Assembly (NCBI GenBank): GCA_030248065.1
Contig: JASAMV010006866.1
Span: 1 to 64,000, forward strand
DNA length: 64,000 bases
Reading direction: 5' to 3'
Source of the DNA: Rhynchonema sp. JSB1_4
Taxonomy: Eukaryota; Nematoda; Chromadorea; Monhysterida; Xyalidae
Each line of letters begins with the position of its first letter. Within the stretch, counting starts at the first letter, position 1. Below are positions 30,790-43,332 of the stretch, one piece after another. The position numbers and the translations under genes are program-made. Under the pieces are notes generated by a model, which was not told the DNA's origin, ran no database searches, and saw only the letters and a list, made by a program, of their open reading frames with translations.

Positions 30790-33605
30790 GGTGTTACTAT
30801 GGGGAGCTGCTGTTCTTGTAAGTATGTGTTGATTTTCGGCTGGTTCAACTTGCACAGTGTCCAGTATTTTTAGCTGGGCGTGTCATGAAAACAACATGCG
30901 CTATTTGGAAAGAAGTGTGGGAAAAGTGCCAGTGCAGCGCACAGTAAAGTCGCGTTTCTTTACAAAAATGGGCATGTCTCACGCAAAGTACACAGCGACG
31001 CCAATCAAAAACTGTAATGCACATGCAGATGGTGTATTGTAACTGTACGGTCATGATGTATGGTCTTGGAAGTTCAACCAAAACTGGTTTTCAATGCACT
31101 GTGTGCAGCTTGTCGGAGCCAACACGGCATTCCTAAGTGACATATAAAATATGCATCACTTGAGTTATTGCGCTTTTCCAAAGTTACAGGGCTCAAGCTC
31201 GATGACCGGACGCGGTTGTTCTACCAGGTTGTGGACGCTGTGGAAAAAGTGGTGATATTCAGCAAAATGACCTTATTCTTCAACTCGTAGTCAAGGATAC
31301 AAAGGTTTTACACATTAGTCTCTGCCACAAAAAAAAGTGAGAAAGCTATTATGTACTTGAGAACAAACAGATAAAGCAGGTCCCACATGGCAAGTCTGAA
31401 TAAATAAAACTTGAAAACTCATTGCAGCAAATCAAGCAATCCATAAAAGTAAAACAAACGACCGACACAGAAACACATGACCGACACATCGTTTTCCTGA
31501 AATTTCAAGTGCGGTAGCTTGAAAAATTTTTTTAAAATAAACGTGTGGAGTTAGTGGGTCAAACTTGGAAATTCAAAATAAAATGCACATTATCGTGGTG
31601 GACATTCTACAACTGTTTCGAAAATGGTGGACGGAGATGGTGCGGAGATACAAGCGTGGATAATGCTGGACAAAGATGGTGGACATTCGACAACTTTTAC
31701 GAATGGTCGACGGAGATGGAGCCTCAAGAGTTTATACCCAGTCCACACCGTGGCCATGTAGGCCAACTGTCTTCAAGTTTTGAGAATGGTGGACGGAGAT
31801 ACAAGTTTCGAGAATGGGCGATCGGTCATCGGGATGGAGATGAACCCGGTTTATCGTCGGAAATATTTTGTAGTTTCGGGTCCACTAATGTCAAGTTTTG
31901 GTGGAAACGGATCAGTCGCTTAGCAGGGACTGTCTTTATTTGTGTTTTTTACGAATTTACCAAATATTTATGCCTCTCTAGTTTCAGTGGTTCCAGTCTG
32001 CAACCCCATCCAAACACAATGGTGATCACACGATATCGATTGATTGGCAAGTGGTCGGCGAAATGGGCGATCGGTCATCGGGATCGGCAATTGTCACTAT
32101 GTTGAGTGTTTTGACATACGTACCTATGTCCCATCCATTGTTCATGCCCGCTCGTGCGCGTGTAGTGCGAAAAAAGTGTAGTTTTGGAATCACGGCAACG
32201 CCGGTACTTTCCTCTGCTACTTTTTTCGCTCACGCCGGCATTCGCGCTTGTTTCTCGCGCTGTGTCGTCTCATGCATATTGTGTCCTCCGTTTCCTTGTA
32301 TTATTGCTCCAATCTGTTTTATCCTATATCTTGTTTTGTGACATTTTTGTTTGTTTGCAGGAAAACCGTGAGTTGGCTTCACAGTTTGTTCATATCTTGT
32401 GCGAGTACTTACTTCTTTCTCCACATTTTCAGTCCGATCCCGATCCAGCAAGGCCACACGAGTTTGTCGTCAGAACAAAACACGACGTTTCTGGTGAGAG
32501 TTTTTTACTTAAAGTTTCTACTTGATGATATGTTGAACAACACTTGAACAGTGACTCGTCCCTTCAGGACTTTGTCTATGTCCAATGAAGTTATGAAATG
32601 AACTCCTTGAAATTGTCTTAATTGGGTCCTGCTGATACTTCTGAAGTACCACTGGCCATTCTTTTGTCCTGATATTCACAGTACTGTTGTTTCCATTAGC
32701 TTGCGCTTACCTAGGCCTTTGTAATAAAACATATATATAATAAATATAAATATAATAGAACATAAAATAAATTGCGGTAACTGTTGTGTTGTTGGTTTCC
32801 AAATCCTTTGTAAAAGTAAAAAACCAATGAGCCAAAAACGTTACAACAAACGATATTGTACAACAGGGCAAGCACAGTTGTAAAATAGAATGACAACGCA
32901 GTAGTGTCAGTTAAATTCTGGTTCACTTTTCAGCTCCATAGTTGCTGCATGGTGTAATCATAAATTTGAGACTACACACATACTGTATGTGCGTAAACTG
33001 CATTGGACAGAGATTTGTGTTTCAGAGGGGTAAAAAACTTGCGGATTTCTGGTTTTGTCGCTATCATCGCTTCAGAATATAAAATAACGATATCGAACTT
33101 TTATGCAATTTCATCAGAGTGCATATCCTTGTTTTATGCCCTAAGGGCACATTTCTTTCTTGTGTATATATAATATTCCCGTTTTCGTCACGTTTCAACA
33201 TCGTATTTTCGCGCTGTTTTGTGTCTTCTAGTAGTTGACTCTCTCGAGATTATGTCCGCTAATTTATCACTGTGGTGCGCTATTTCAAGTTCGAACTCTC
33301 AGAGCTGAACGAAAATCAATTCCTTCGTTTTTTTAAACAAACGTAGGCAGGTGCAGTGTCTTCGATGACAAAGTTACTCAACACAAATGCAGGCTATGTA
33401 ACACATTAAGCGAGATTTTTCTCTCGGCTGGAGCACAGCACAGTGATAATAACCGCAAATGCACTGGGTTTTTGGAGATCAGACCAGTTGGAACAAGCAG
33501 GATTATACCTTGTAGGTAATTCTCTGTATAAGAAGATTTTGAAATGCAATTTTTTATATCCTATAGTGTCAACGTGACGTCCTTGTGTCAACGGATGCTG
33601 CCACA
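30790..33605. repeat. No gene seen; degenerate repeats at 31600-32100
   Basis: Between 31615 and 32090 the motifs GAATGGTGGACGGAGATG and GGCGATCGGTCATCGGGAT recur several times, giving a spurious open frame of 186 codons with repeated Trp/Gly. The rest of the stretch shows no splice-supported exons or terminal inverted repeats. Part of 30790-31000 is presumably the upstream region of the synaptophysin-like gene. Confidence 0.4.
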
Positions 33606-34198
33606 TCACTCAAAGATCTTGAAGAACACATCGTTATCAGATCTTCGCTTTCCGCCCAACCAGACGGGTTGCCAGATTTTCCAGCGACTGTCGGCCCGTT
33701 TGACGCCCCACGAGGGAACCAGGCGGCCCACAAAGTGACGACCAAATGCATTCTGGCGACCCGCATTGAATGGCTGATAGACCAAAGCTGCCATGGAGTT
33801 GTGTTGGGGACGTGGTTGGTGGCTGATCGCTGCAATCGATGTCAGCATTATAGGCTTGATGATCGGATGGCACCGAATCGGGTTTACCTTGGTCACGTGA
33901 ACTTTCCGGGTGCCACCAATTTTGGTCATCAGAAAGGATGCGTCTATACATGTGATAATTGCTCTGCTTTGTGCTGGTCATAATAAATTATACAGTGGCA
34001 CATCGCCTTGAATTAATGTGTGTCCACCGATTTCCCAGGTTGATTTCGACCCAGAGCGCGTGAAATAAAATAAACAACTTTTGAAAACGAGCAAAACTTA
34101 CGCGATGAAAGTGCAACACAGTTGAAGCACGCATTGAGCATCACAACGACCACCCAACACGATGCGATTCCTTGCGTTATTCTGATTTGTGAGATCAT
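33606..34198 (-). CDS. Possible secreted peptide precursor
   Basis: Two exons, 34198-34102 and 33943-33606, join in phase (GTAAGT donor, TATAG acceptor) into 144 codons. The first exon encodes a hydrophobic signal-like segment (CWVVVVMLNACFNCVAL). The second has no recognised domain. It contains basic cleavage-like sites near the C-terminus, including WGVKR and WLGGKRR. The latter would be a Gly-Lys-Arg amidation/processing signal of the kind found in neuropeptide precursors, releasing a Trp-rich peptide. An in-frame ATG at 34267 would give a longer N-terminus. All three frames of the second exon are open for over 250 bases, so coding status is uncertain. Confidence 0.35.
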
Positions 34199-35249
34199 GA
34201 CTTTTGTTCTACGTTTTAGAGCTGTCCCACAACTTGATTTTTTTTCCTGCACCGAGTTGTTCTGCAATTGAAGCTGATGTCTTATTTCTCACTCTGAGGA
34301 AAGTTTGAGTTATCTATGGCAGTTCCGCCTCTTCAAAATGAAGCATCCTATAAATGACACAAGAGCGCTAAAACGCCCTCACCTGTTTTTGGGTCATTGT
34401 GGGAGAGAGAGCGTTTTCTTTGTGCTCAATGTAAAAAAACATGGACACCTCGTTATGAAGCAGACAGAAAATGTTCAAGAATGCCGACTTAATGCTTTTG
34501 CACCAGATGCCTTTGTCATGTAGTCCCTATTGGAACCTTATTCTGGAATAATCTGGAAACTGCGCACAAGCTTTCGTTGGTCACAGCATACTAGGGAAGA
34601 AACCTAAAGCGGAACCTACACCTACAGAATAGAATACATACGTTAGTACCCATCCACCGTAAACGATTCATGTGAAAGATGCGCACCTAAAGTTTCGCAT
34701 GAGAAATATAAAAATGTAGGGCGGAACCGAGTTGGTATAGTGCCACAAGAACGAACAACCACCGGGAACGCGCATTTGTGTTACTCGATTTCTGGCTGGA
34801 TTTCTGGGGACTGAGATTGAAACTGGTTTCATTGGACTGTCCTCCCACTCTAAATCACTTTTCATCTTGGTTGAAATTGAACATTGTTCTGCTTGCGTTT
34901 ATGCATCACACGGGTGTCTATGGTCACGCAACACCGCCTGAAGCTGGTGTCATCGTTTTATACCAAAAGTATATGTAGTTCTATTAAAGCGCAGGTGGCA
35001 AAGTTACATGTGTAGGTAGTTGAAATGGGCGGTATCCACCGTATGTACATCGAAAATTGAATGATAGTTTTCAGCCTCTGGTATACGTCTGTATGTAAGC
35101 GTTAAACATTGTTAGGGCTTTTTTAACAGTATACGTAGCTTTACAACGCCCCAGTGTTCCAGAGATAATAATGTTCGTTGGTCATGGAATCTGCCACCTC
35201 ACGCATGTATTATGAAGTTTGCATGATAGGTTTTCTAATTTTGTACGTA
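34199..35249. other. No gene recognised
   Basis: Only short unsupported open frames. No repeats with definable ends were found. Confidence 0.4.
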
Positions 35250-35598
35250 TAGTCCAACCACGAGCTCATGAGACGCTTTTTGAAGTTGACTTGTGCAGAT
35301 CCAATGATGTTCCGGTTCCACATGTTTCGAGAATAAAAGAAAGAGAAACGCACGTATTTGGTGAAAACACGCTCTCCACCCTGGTGCGTAAATTCCCTTT
35401 GGCTTCCAAAACGTTTGTGTGTTGAACTACGTTGCTGTTCGTGTAAGCACGCAACAAATTGAGAACAGCCGGCTGGAACTTGCCATAATCTCTCTCGGGC
35501 CAATCTGTTTCTTTTGTTTTCGAAACACAACCGGAGCATTTTTGATCATGACCAAGCAAGCTTGAAAAAAGTCGTCTCATGAGCTCGTGGTTGGACTA
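35250..35598. mobile_element. Tc1/mariner-like MITE
   Basis: 349 bp with inverted ends TAGTCCAACCACGAGCTCAT extending about 40 bp. It is flanked by TA (35248-35249 and 35599-35600). The overlapping minus-strand open frames of about 105 codons look fortuitous. Confidence 0.75.
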
Positions 35599-35660
35599 TA
35601 CACGTGCGCGCATATACATACATATAGGTAATGAGTGGTTGTGGGCGTGATGCAGTCAGA

Positions 35661-36110
35661 GTTGGGCAAAAAACTTTTTTTCAAAAATTCGTCTTTTTAA
35701 AAACGTTTTTTAAATACAAGCTTTTTCCAAAACGCCCAAATGCCAAAAGTCTCCACAACATTTGAAAAGGTTCGTTTTCGGAAGAAATAATGGCTAAACA
35801 GAGTAATCCTGTGTGTTATAAAAGGCAAAATAAACGTATTTCAGCCCTTTTCTAGCGAGTTGCCAACATTTCGATTTGGCCCACATCATCTGACCAAATT
35901 TGGCAGGGGTCGCAAACCTATGAAAGTCAAGCTCCGTATATCGACGTATCTCGACAAAGTAAAAACTGCGGTCAAACAAGTTTTTGACAAAGATTGGACA
36001 AAAAAAATCGATTTTTCTTGAAAGTCAGAGTACTGTTCCTTGAAAAAATCCAGGAAAATCAAGGAAATTCAGGATTTTAAAGTAAAAACGCCGTCGTTTT
36101 TTTGCCCAAC
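35661..36110. mobile_element. Inverted-repeat element ending GTTGGGCAAAAAA
   Basis: The ends GTTGGGCAAAAAA and TTTTTTTGCCCAAC are inverted copies about 450 bp apart, followed inward by A/T-rich AAAACGTTTTT stretches. No target duplication is evident. Probably a MITE or foldback remnant. Confidence 0.45.
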
Positions 36111-36130
36111 CCGGCCAGGATGCAGTAGTA

Positions 36131-36416
36131 CAGGTTATTTTAAAAATCACTGACCCCCATTGAAAGTATATCTAAACTGGCTGGGTATTCTGTTCACCGC
36201 GTGCTCTAAGTCACGTGGTCGAGTCTATTCAGTTCCATGCGCTTTTTAGGCCCAAACTTGACTGGACTTTATTTCTTGAACCCAAGTGTTCGGACCAAAA
36301 AACTAACCTCATATTTGGATTCCCCGTGTCCGCTAACCCCGGTAGCTAACGTTCAGTCAAGATGGACACTGATTAGATACACTTTCAATTGGGGCAGTGA
36401 CTTTTGAGATACCCTG
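36131..36416. mobile_element. Tc1/mariner-like MITE, TIR CAGGGTATCTCAAAAGTCAC
   Basis: 286 bp with 40-bp imperfect inverted ends that begin CAGG and include CAATTGAAAGTGTATCTAA. TA lies on both sides (36129-36130 and 36417-36418). No coding region. Confidence 0.7.
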
Positions 36417-38787
36417 TACGCGGCCTTTGATTGGACAGCACAAACTGAATTCTGACACACGAAACTGTGACAAAAAGTAAGAACATTCAGCAGCACTAGG
36501 GCTCCATGATAGACCTAATCTGTAACATCAATAACCCTATATTGCTGGGTAGGTGGTGCCTGTTTCCCGCAGCGATTGCTGCGTCCCATTTGACCAACCC
36601 TTCTCAAAAGTGCGGAAGGCTGGCTTGACCCACCACGATGTTCTTCATGTTAGTCCGTCTCCGTCCGTTTGGGGTTGATCCCATACCATGCCGCCTACTA
36701 GACCGGACACACGATAAACGCGGTATGGTTGGGGGTGGGGCAAAGTGCCTCTGAGCGCTGCGCCCTGGGTCCTGTACCACCGTCTCTTTTGCCACCATCG
36801 GCCTTCAATGACCTCTGGTATTGTACACCTATAGTTCGAGTCATCTACATATGCTGTATGTATTATACAGTATGCGTACGGCACCATTTGCATGCGCTTT
36901 CAACGAAGCCAAAAATGCTTTTCGACCATAAAACACTGCAATATTTCAATTGTGTAGCACCATGAAAATACAGACGTATTTCTTATTCAGTCTTGCAAAC
37001 ATTCTACAAGTTTGCAAAAAAACCTTAGCAAGAAAAGTGCTTCTGGGTTGAAACACTGCCATTCTACGATTACTGACTGTTTCTGCTCAGTTAGAGGTGT
37101 CATTTGGGAAATGAAGACGGCAAACAGCAATAAATTACGATGAATTCCCACATTGTCAACTTGATTGGTATGGTTCTCATGAAAATGCATCTGGTGTGCC
37201 ATGCACTGCCCCACGCACGAATACCGAGATTCTACCTGATGTTTGCGGCTCAATTGGGGACGCACAGCACCGTAATGACGAAAAGCAAAGACCCGACTTA
37301 CCATGCATGGTTTTCAAAATGAGTCATACCTATGCCTGTACTCTCTCTTTAGAGATAAGCAATCGAATGTTTGGGGCTGAGCTTGTTTCGCTCACTTATA
37401 CGTAAAGCGCAAGCAATGTTTTTTCCGCATGATTCCCCAATTGTTGTCAAGGAAGCATTAATGAAGAAGTATACGGGCAACTGTTAAAATTAGATCCGTC
37501 ATTAGGCTGTCAAAGTGAATGGAATGAGCTGATGAGTGGGCGCATGCATTTGCTGGGCTTTACGTCGGATGGCCAAGCAGGACTCGGTAACGGTAGCTGC
37601 ACAAAAACAAAGAACCACTTTCATGCACAAAAGAGGTACGCACATCAAGCTTTTGCGATCGGATCGGACCTATAGTGCCTAGTTCAAATCACCTGACGGG
37701 TGGGTGACAAATAATTTGTACCAGCGTAGAAATTGTTTCGGTGCTGAATCATATTCATACCTAGATTGGAAACATTTACAGTATGTTGGCCGACATTAGA
37801 GCCATCAGCAAATATGACATACATAAAGTGATCAAAGCAAATCCGATCCGATGTCATTCAGCAATCATCAAGTTTGCTGTTTATGCGTGTGCATTGTGCA
37901 GTGATTGGATCAAGATCTACTACAGCAGATAGGCACAGGTTTAAAGTCACTTCATTGCTTCAGCGATTTTCACTTTCACAAATAGTGATTGACTTCATTG
38001 CATTCCAATACGCAAATCTCTCGAAAACAATGCTAAAAAAATTACAATTGACTGTTGATTGGTCTTTTGGTTTGTTGAAACAGTTTCGGTCATCGTCCTC
38101 ACAATGAGCGCACATTTCTTTGCAGTGCCAACATCGATCCCTTTCGTTAAATGGCGGATGATAAATACCAGTGACTGAAAAAAACTGCTTTTACGGTCAC
38201 GTGTAGCGCATGTGGCAAAACTGACTGACAAAACTCGCACACGCACCAACCTCCTCTGTACGCATTCAGGAACCATGGAACTTTGACGAAAAGTAGAAGA
38301 ATCCAGCGACTAGGTGAATACATTTGTGCGGCATTGTTTGGTTTGGACCAGAGTAACAGCTGCTGCCAGGAACTACATATGCACCTATTTCATGTTACTT
38401 GCAGCGAACTACCAGAATGAAAATGATACCCACACGTGAACAAGGGATTTTTTGATCAATAATGTGAACGGAGCAAGATGACGGAATATTTTACCCGTTG
38501 CACCATTCATGCAACCTTGGGAAATTATGTACCTCGCTGTTGTGATCTTCAGACAAAGGAATTCTGGACAACGAACAGCCTATTGAAACGACTACAAGGT
38601 GGCTATGCAACAAACAGTTTTCATCTGAGAGAAGTACATGCATCACTGCAGAAGAAATGTTACATTTTGCTGAACTTTTTATCCGCATGGACACTTTTCG
38701 CACTGACAGAAACATATGAGTGACTAATTCAACGATTGGGGCGATCAAACGATCCAAAACAAACAATATAAACTTAAAAACAATTAT
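36417..38787. other. No gene recognised
   Basis: Short open frames only. None has a convincing signal, domain or splice partner. Confidence 0.4.
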
Positions 38788-41211
38788 TTAGCCCAGATTG
38801 GCGTTAAACTTTGCGCAAAGCTCATCCGTGGGCTTCTCCGGTGGTTTTTCACCCTGTGCGAGAAAATCACTAGGATCGGGAAACTTTACCAGTTTGTGAC
38901 CACTGTTTGGATCAACACACCAAAGTGCTTGGTCTATGTTTTGCAACCGTTTCCATTTCTGACCTGGAATTGATCCGAGAATAAACACAAGAAAACGTTA
39001 AAATCGTCCGCACTTGAAGTTGGAGTTGTAGTTGTCCACATCATGTGGACCATTTGTCTGCGTGGACAAATTTTTGGTCGATATCAAATTTGGTGATCGG
39101 ATCGGTCACCTTGTCACATCACATGAATTAGGTCGGATCTGACCACTGATGTGATCTCATCTGTTTTGCTCACCAACAGAGGCAGTCATGCGATTTGCTT
39201 TATATTATACACCCCCTGCTTGTAACAGCACCCAGCTGGTCATGTGTTTGTATGCTGTGTGTGTGCCACCCACAGTGTGCGTCATGGACACGACATGGCC
39301 AGCTGGGTGTGACATCGGAGAAATACAGGTGTACCACATAAAAACAGTCTTTCGGCCGCCTGTGCAACTTTGTTGTTTGTGGACAAGACAGTGATCCGAT
39401 CAGATCACATCACGTGATGCGACTACCTAGTAGTCAGATCACATCACTGTGACTGCCTAGTAACATCCAATCCCATTGATGTTATGTGACTACCTAGTCA
39501 TATCCGATCCGATCACATCCGATCACCAAATTTGATATCGACCGTTGTTTTGATCGCACAGTATCTGGTGACAGGGTTGGAGGTTTATTTTCACCTGCCT
39601 AAAAACCTAAGGTCCCTTCTGCGCTACTCAAAATTACTGTTCCCACTCTGTTGAAAGATAGGTATAACCCGAAAAATAAAGTTGGCCCATACGGACGAAT
39701 ATCGTCCACATGTGGACACGTGTTCGTCCTCCTTGTCCCTGCACGTACCTCCAGGCTCACATCTCGGAATGACCACTGGTGACGAGACTCTTCCGTAGGC
39801 ACGATCCAAAAATCGGGCACTATTCTTTGTCTGCATTTGTGCCTTGGAACAGGCTGGCCATTGCAGTTTTGGCGGCTCTGTACCAACACGAAATGTCAAT
39901 TTCTACGTTAAGTCGCACATGAGTTAATAGAGGCGGTCCGACCAGATCACCAGCCAAAGTTTCAAACATGTCAATTTACATGTTTTTCAGTCGATATTAT
40001 CAACAAATATAAGTCAATTTCGATTATTCAAAAGTCAGCAGATCAACGGTTGATCATCAACCACAAACCGTTACAATCGAATTGCAAGGGTGTACCACTG
40101 GATTGATCGGGTGTCGTATTATCACCTGTATCGGCATTGGCACAAAAACACACGTCGGTGTTGGCCGGACATTGAAAGGTCAAGTAGAGCGTCGCTGAAA
40201 TCGAGCCTTTTTTACCTTGGACCTTTTTTGCTTTTTTGTTGCCCATCAGATTCACGAAAAAGCTTGTAGTTTCTGTGCCCTAGAGATTATTTGCGACGAA
40301 GTTTTATGACCGACTCTACGCAACCAGCCCTCAACCGAAAGGTGTTTATGGATTTCAGATAATATAATGTCGAATGGGCACATACGATCGGCGGGATCGC
40401 AGCGAAGCACCGGCGGCTTGGCAAATGGATTGCACCTCGCGGCTCGTTCCTCAAAACAGTATCGCTTGAACAGCTTTTTGCCGCGCTGTAGCTCGGGGAC
40501 ATCTGATGGAAAACAAATCAGGACGTTCTTATAAGGTGGTTTTGAAATTCCTACACATATATGTACAAGAAATCAAATGAACTGGGTAAAGCTGCGAATT
40601 GACAGCGTTCATAAGATTCTGGCGATGTTGTTCGGGCCACTGTTGTTGGAGCAGGTGTTGTTGTAGTTGTTGTTGTGCTTGTTGTTGTTGTTCTTGGCGT
40701 GGTGGTCACCGGGTTTGGAGCGGTTATAACGATGATATTTTTGCCGCAATCCTCTGTCGGAATGCATTTCATATATCGTCGCGAAAAGCCGGGCTTGCAG
40801 AAACACGGTGAGTTTGTCTGATCATGTCCCATGCACACGGATTCACATGTTTGGTTGAGTGACGGGAAACAGTCTTGTTTCAGAAACTCGTTCTTCCCGC
40901 GACATGTTAAGGGGGAAACTGTATAAGAATAATAATTATAATCAATAAATCGATTAATCAGTCAATCACACAAACAATCAATTAGTGCAGACATAATTGT
41001 AGACAAAACTCACGCGGAATGCCAGTGACGTCACATGCTATTCGAAGCAGTAGAATCGATGTGATCGATCGCCCAGCGATCTGCAATCAACATTAATAAA
41101 TTGTTCATGTGAATATTTTATTCACATAAGTTTGACAACTTTTTTGACTTTGGTTTAATTTTTATGAAAGTTTGAATATCGACAATAACTTACCAATAGC
41201 AGTGCTGCCAT
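38788..41211 (-). CDS. Secreted protein with TIL (trypsin-inhibitor-like) and thyroglobulin type-1 domains
   Basis: Seven exons close in phase to 367 aa: 41211-41194, 41080-41014, 40918-40583, 40502-40336, 40279-40069, 39877-39749 and 38963-38788. The N-terminus is a signal peptide split by the first intron (MAALLL, then IAGRSITSILLLRIACDVTG). Residues about 30-90 form a TIL domain with eight cysteines, including the typical CFCKPGF. A Thr/Pro-rich linker (about 105-130) follows, likely O-glycosylated. Next is a cysteine-containing middle segment of unknown type with FAKPPVLRC and QCPANTDVCFC. The C-terminus has a thyroglobulin type-1-like repeat: PACSKAQ..., VVIPRCEPGG and LWCVDPNSG. The usual CWCV is LWCV, so one family disulphide is altered. 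TIL and thyropin domains inhibit serine and cysteine proteases, so an extracellular protease-inhibitor role is inferred. Using the stop at 40043 instead of the 40068 donor would end the protein before the thyroglobulin domain. Confidence 0.75.
39076..39543. mobile_element. Inverted-repeat element inside the TIL/thyroglobulin gene's last intron
   Basis: Ends are inverted copies of GGTCGATATCAAATTTGGTG. The interior holds GATCGGATCGG-type repeats and an internal inverted pair with CCCAGCTGG. No clear target duplication. It lies within the 785-bp intron 38964-39748. Confidence 0.6.
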
Positions 41212-41650
41212 TCTCAAAATTCAGACCTGCACTGCAACCGATAAAATCGGACTTTAAATTTATACAAACGCTCAAACCTCGAGAAATACTGTATTGTAGC
41301 AGTAGCAAAGGATTTTCCCATCGCTTTGCTAAGAATTGAATAAACAAGATCTTTTACGCTCAATATTGGTCGGAAATCAGCGTGATTGTCTGAAACTACT
41401 AATGCAAAATGAAGGTTTGATAAGCACGCTGTGCAGTTATAATTGTTCTATTTTTCCCGCCTCCCATGCGCATTTATGGCAACGTACAGTATCAAGCAAG
41501 CAACGTCGTGTGTGTGTGTGTGTGGATGAAAGCTGTCGGCAAAATCAAGCTTAGGTTATACTGTACATGCACACTGTAAGCATGGAACTTCGGGATCGCG
41601 CGCCACGACTTGAGCTCTGTATCAGAAATTGCAGCTTGTTGAAGTCAAAT

Positions 41651-41710
41651 GCAGAAGAAATGAAGAAAGAAATGAAAAGAAGAGAAAAGAAATGAAGAAA
41701 CGAAGAAAAT
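41651..41710. repeat. GAA/GAAAT low-complexity tract
   Basis: Purine-rich run of AGAAATGAAGAAA-like units, about 180 bp upstream of the start of the next gene. A short GT run lies at 41509-41523. Confidence 0.6.
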
Positions 41711-41892
41711 AATCAGCGCACAACAAACGAGGCGACGCGACTTCAAGCCATCAGAACCAATCCGCATGACAGCACAACGCACGAACCTACAGTATTTCAT
41801 CCGACGTTTCCGTTTTGAGAAAATGCTCTTTATTTTGCTACCGAACGACCCTTGGTGATTTACCGATTCTCCACTTGGTGTCCCGTATCACC

Positions 41893-42705
41893 ATGTCATC
41901 TCTGCTGACCCAAGTTGTCTATCAGGTTCTCACGGTTGTGCTGCTGTTGTTTGGATGCGGTTTTGCCACCGAAGACTCTTCGTCGCCGTTGTGCGCCCAA
42001 AGTAGCGATCTGATGCAAGAGAGCCAAGAACACTATGATATCTGGTCTGTAGTCCTTTAAAATTTTCGATCACAGAAACATCACATCCTGTGATATGTCT
42101 AACATCCTGCAGTCCGGTGCCAGTGTTGTCTCTCGCAGTCACCACAGTGGCCATTGCTGTGGCCGTTGTGGCCATCTGGAATGCGCACGTGCGGAAGGAG
42201 GAAAATGAATTGTGGCAGTTAGTCGTGGCATTTTTTGTTGTCATCTTCAATTGAACGTTCACATCAAAAGGTGAAAAAAGATCAGCTCAGTGTTTTCTTT
42301 TCTGTGTTTTTGGGGCACGCTCGGCCATTTGGCGCATCCACACTGACCATCTGCTTTGTGCCGCCCGTTGCGCAAAGCACTTGACCAAACAACTCGAGTT
42401 GGTGCAAAACCTGATCTGAAGTTTGCAACAGTTTTATATTTTGATATTAGGCGCGAAATACGAGGTCTGCGGATCAAACGATTGCGGAAGAAGATCGACC
42501 GTGTGGAATATCAGATGCGCATGATGCAAGGTCGAATCCAACATGAGCGGGCTGATCGGTGAGGACACCAATTTTTTATTTATAATTAGGAAAGGTTAAA
42601 ATTGCTATCTTGTTTACCAAATTATTGTTTTGCAGTCATGTGGCTGCGAAAGGAAGCTCTGCTCAGAAGTACGCCGAAGTGCATTTCCACACCGTGGGAT
42701 TATGA
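41893..42705 (+). CDS. Small single-pass membrane protein with coiled-coil-like tail
   Basis: Four exons (41893-42044, 42113-42211, 42451-42558 and 42636-42705) close in phase to 142 aa. A signal peptide (TVVLLLFGCGFA) is followed by a short Ser-rich ectodomain. Then comes one transmembrane helix (VTTVAIAVAVVAIWNAHV) and a cytosolic tail rich in Lys, Arg and Glu with heptad-like spacing (RGLRIKRLRKKIDRVEYQMR). No family recognised. All boundaries are GT-AG. The stop TGA (42703-42705) is followed directly by the TA and first base of a MITE, so the 3' UTR must lie in transposon sequence. Confidence 0.65.
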
Positions 42706-42707
42706 TA

Positions 42708-42976
42708 TTGGTCGCACAATGAATGACTAAATCAGAATTCATCTACCCTGATCTTCAGGGTCAACCTTAACCACTAAGCTACTTGTATTTTTGACAAAAG
42801 ATTTTCAGCTAAAAATAATCTAGCAGATCAACCACGTTGCCGCAGGTCTGAAACATTCTCTTTGCTACATACTTTGTGTGCGATCACGCAACGCAACGTC
42901 ATTGCCCCGTCACTTTCCCTCTTCACGATTCAGGAAAAAAATTTGACCAATACTTATATAGTCATTGTGCCACCAA
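42708..42976. mobile_element. Tc1/mariner-like MITE, TTGGTCGCACAATGA family, copy 1
   Basis: 269 bp with inverted ends TTGGTCGCACAATGA, flanked by TA (42706-42707 and 42977-42978). The interior matches 44208-44481 in inverse orientation (for example GTCACTTTCCCTCTTCACGA). It starts immediately after the stop codon of the upstream gene. Confidence 0.82.
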
Positions 42977-43332
42977 TACAAGATGATTTTGTAAAAATAT
43001 AAAAAACAGGATTGAATTTTGCTTCTTAATGTTTTTCTGAGCTCTCTGTACTCCTGAATGGCTAATTTATTGGTATGGTGCTACTCACAGTGATGACGAC
43101 CCTTGAACAGTGTAACACCCATCTTGCACGTTGGTCAAAATTAGTGAAGCCAGTAAAAATACACGCCTTGCCACGTGGCCTGCCAATGCTGTGACTTGAC
43201 TGACCATCATTTTGGCGGCTGATGATCAACGCTCGTTCTACAAAAAGCGCCAAGGAGCGAGGTTTTGTTGTAACCAGTGTGGTAACTATTTCTATCACCG
43301 TAATTGTCTCACCTGATGCAACTGTGCTTCTA

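Noticed and set aside
31545..32105. 186-codon open frame rich in Trp and Gly
   Set aside because: Composed of degenerate copies of a GGTGGACGGAGATG repeat. No splice support, family or signal.
35210..35580. Two overlapping minus-strand frames of about 105 codons
   Set aside because: They coincide with a TA-flanked MITE and include its inverted ends. No domain recognised.
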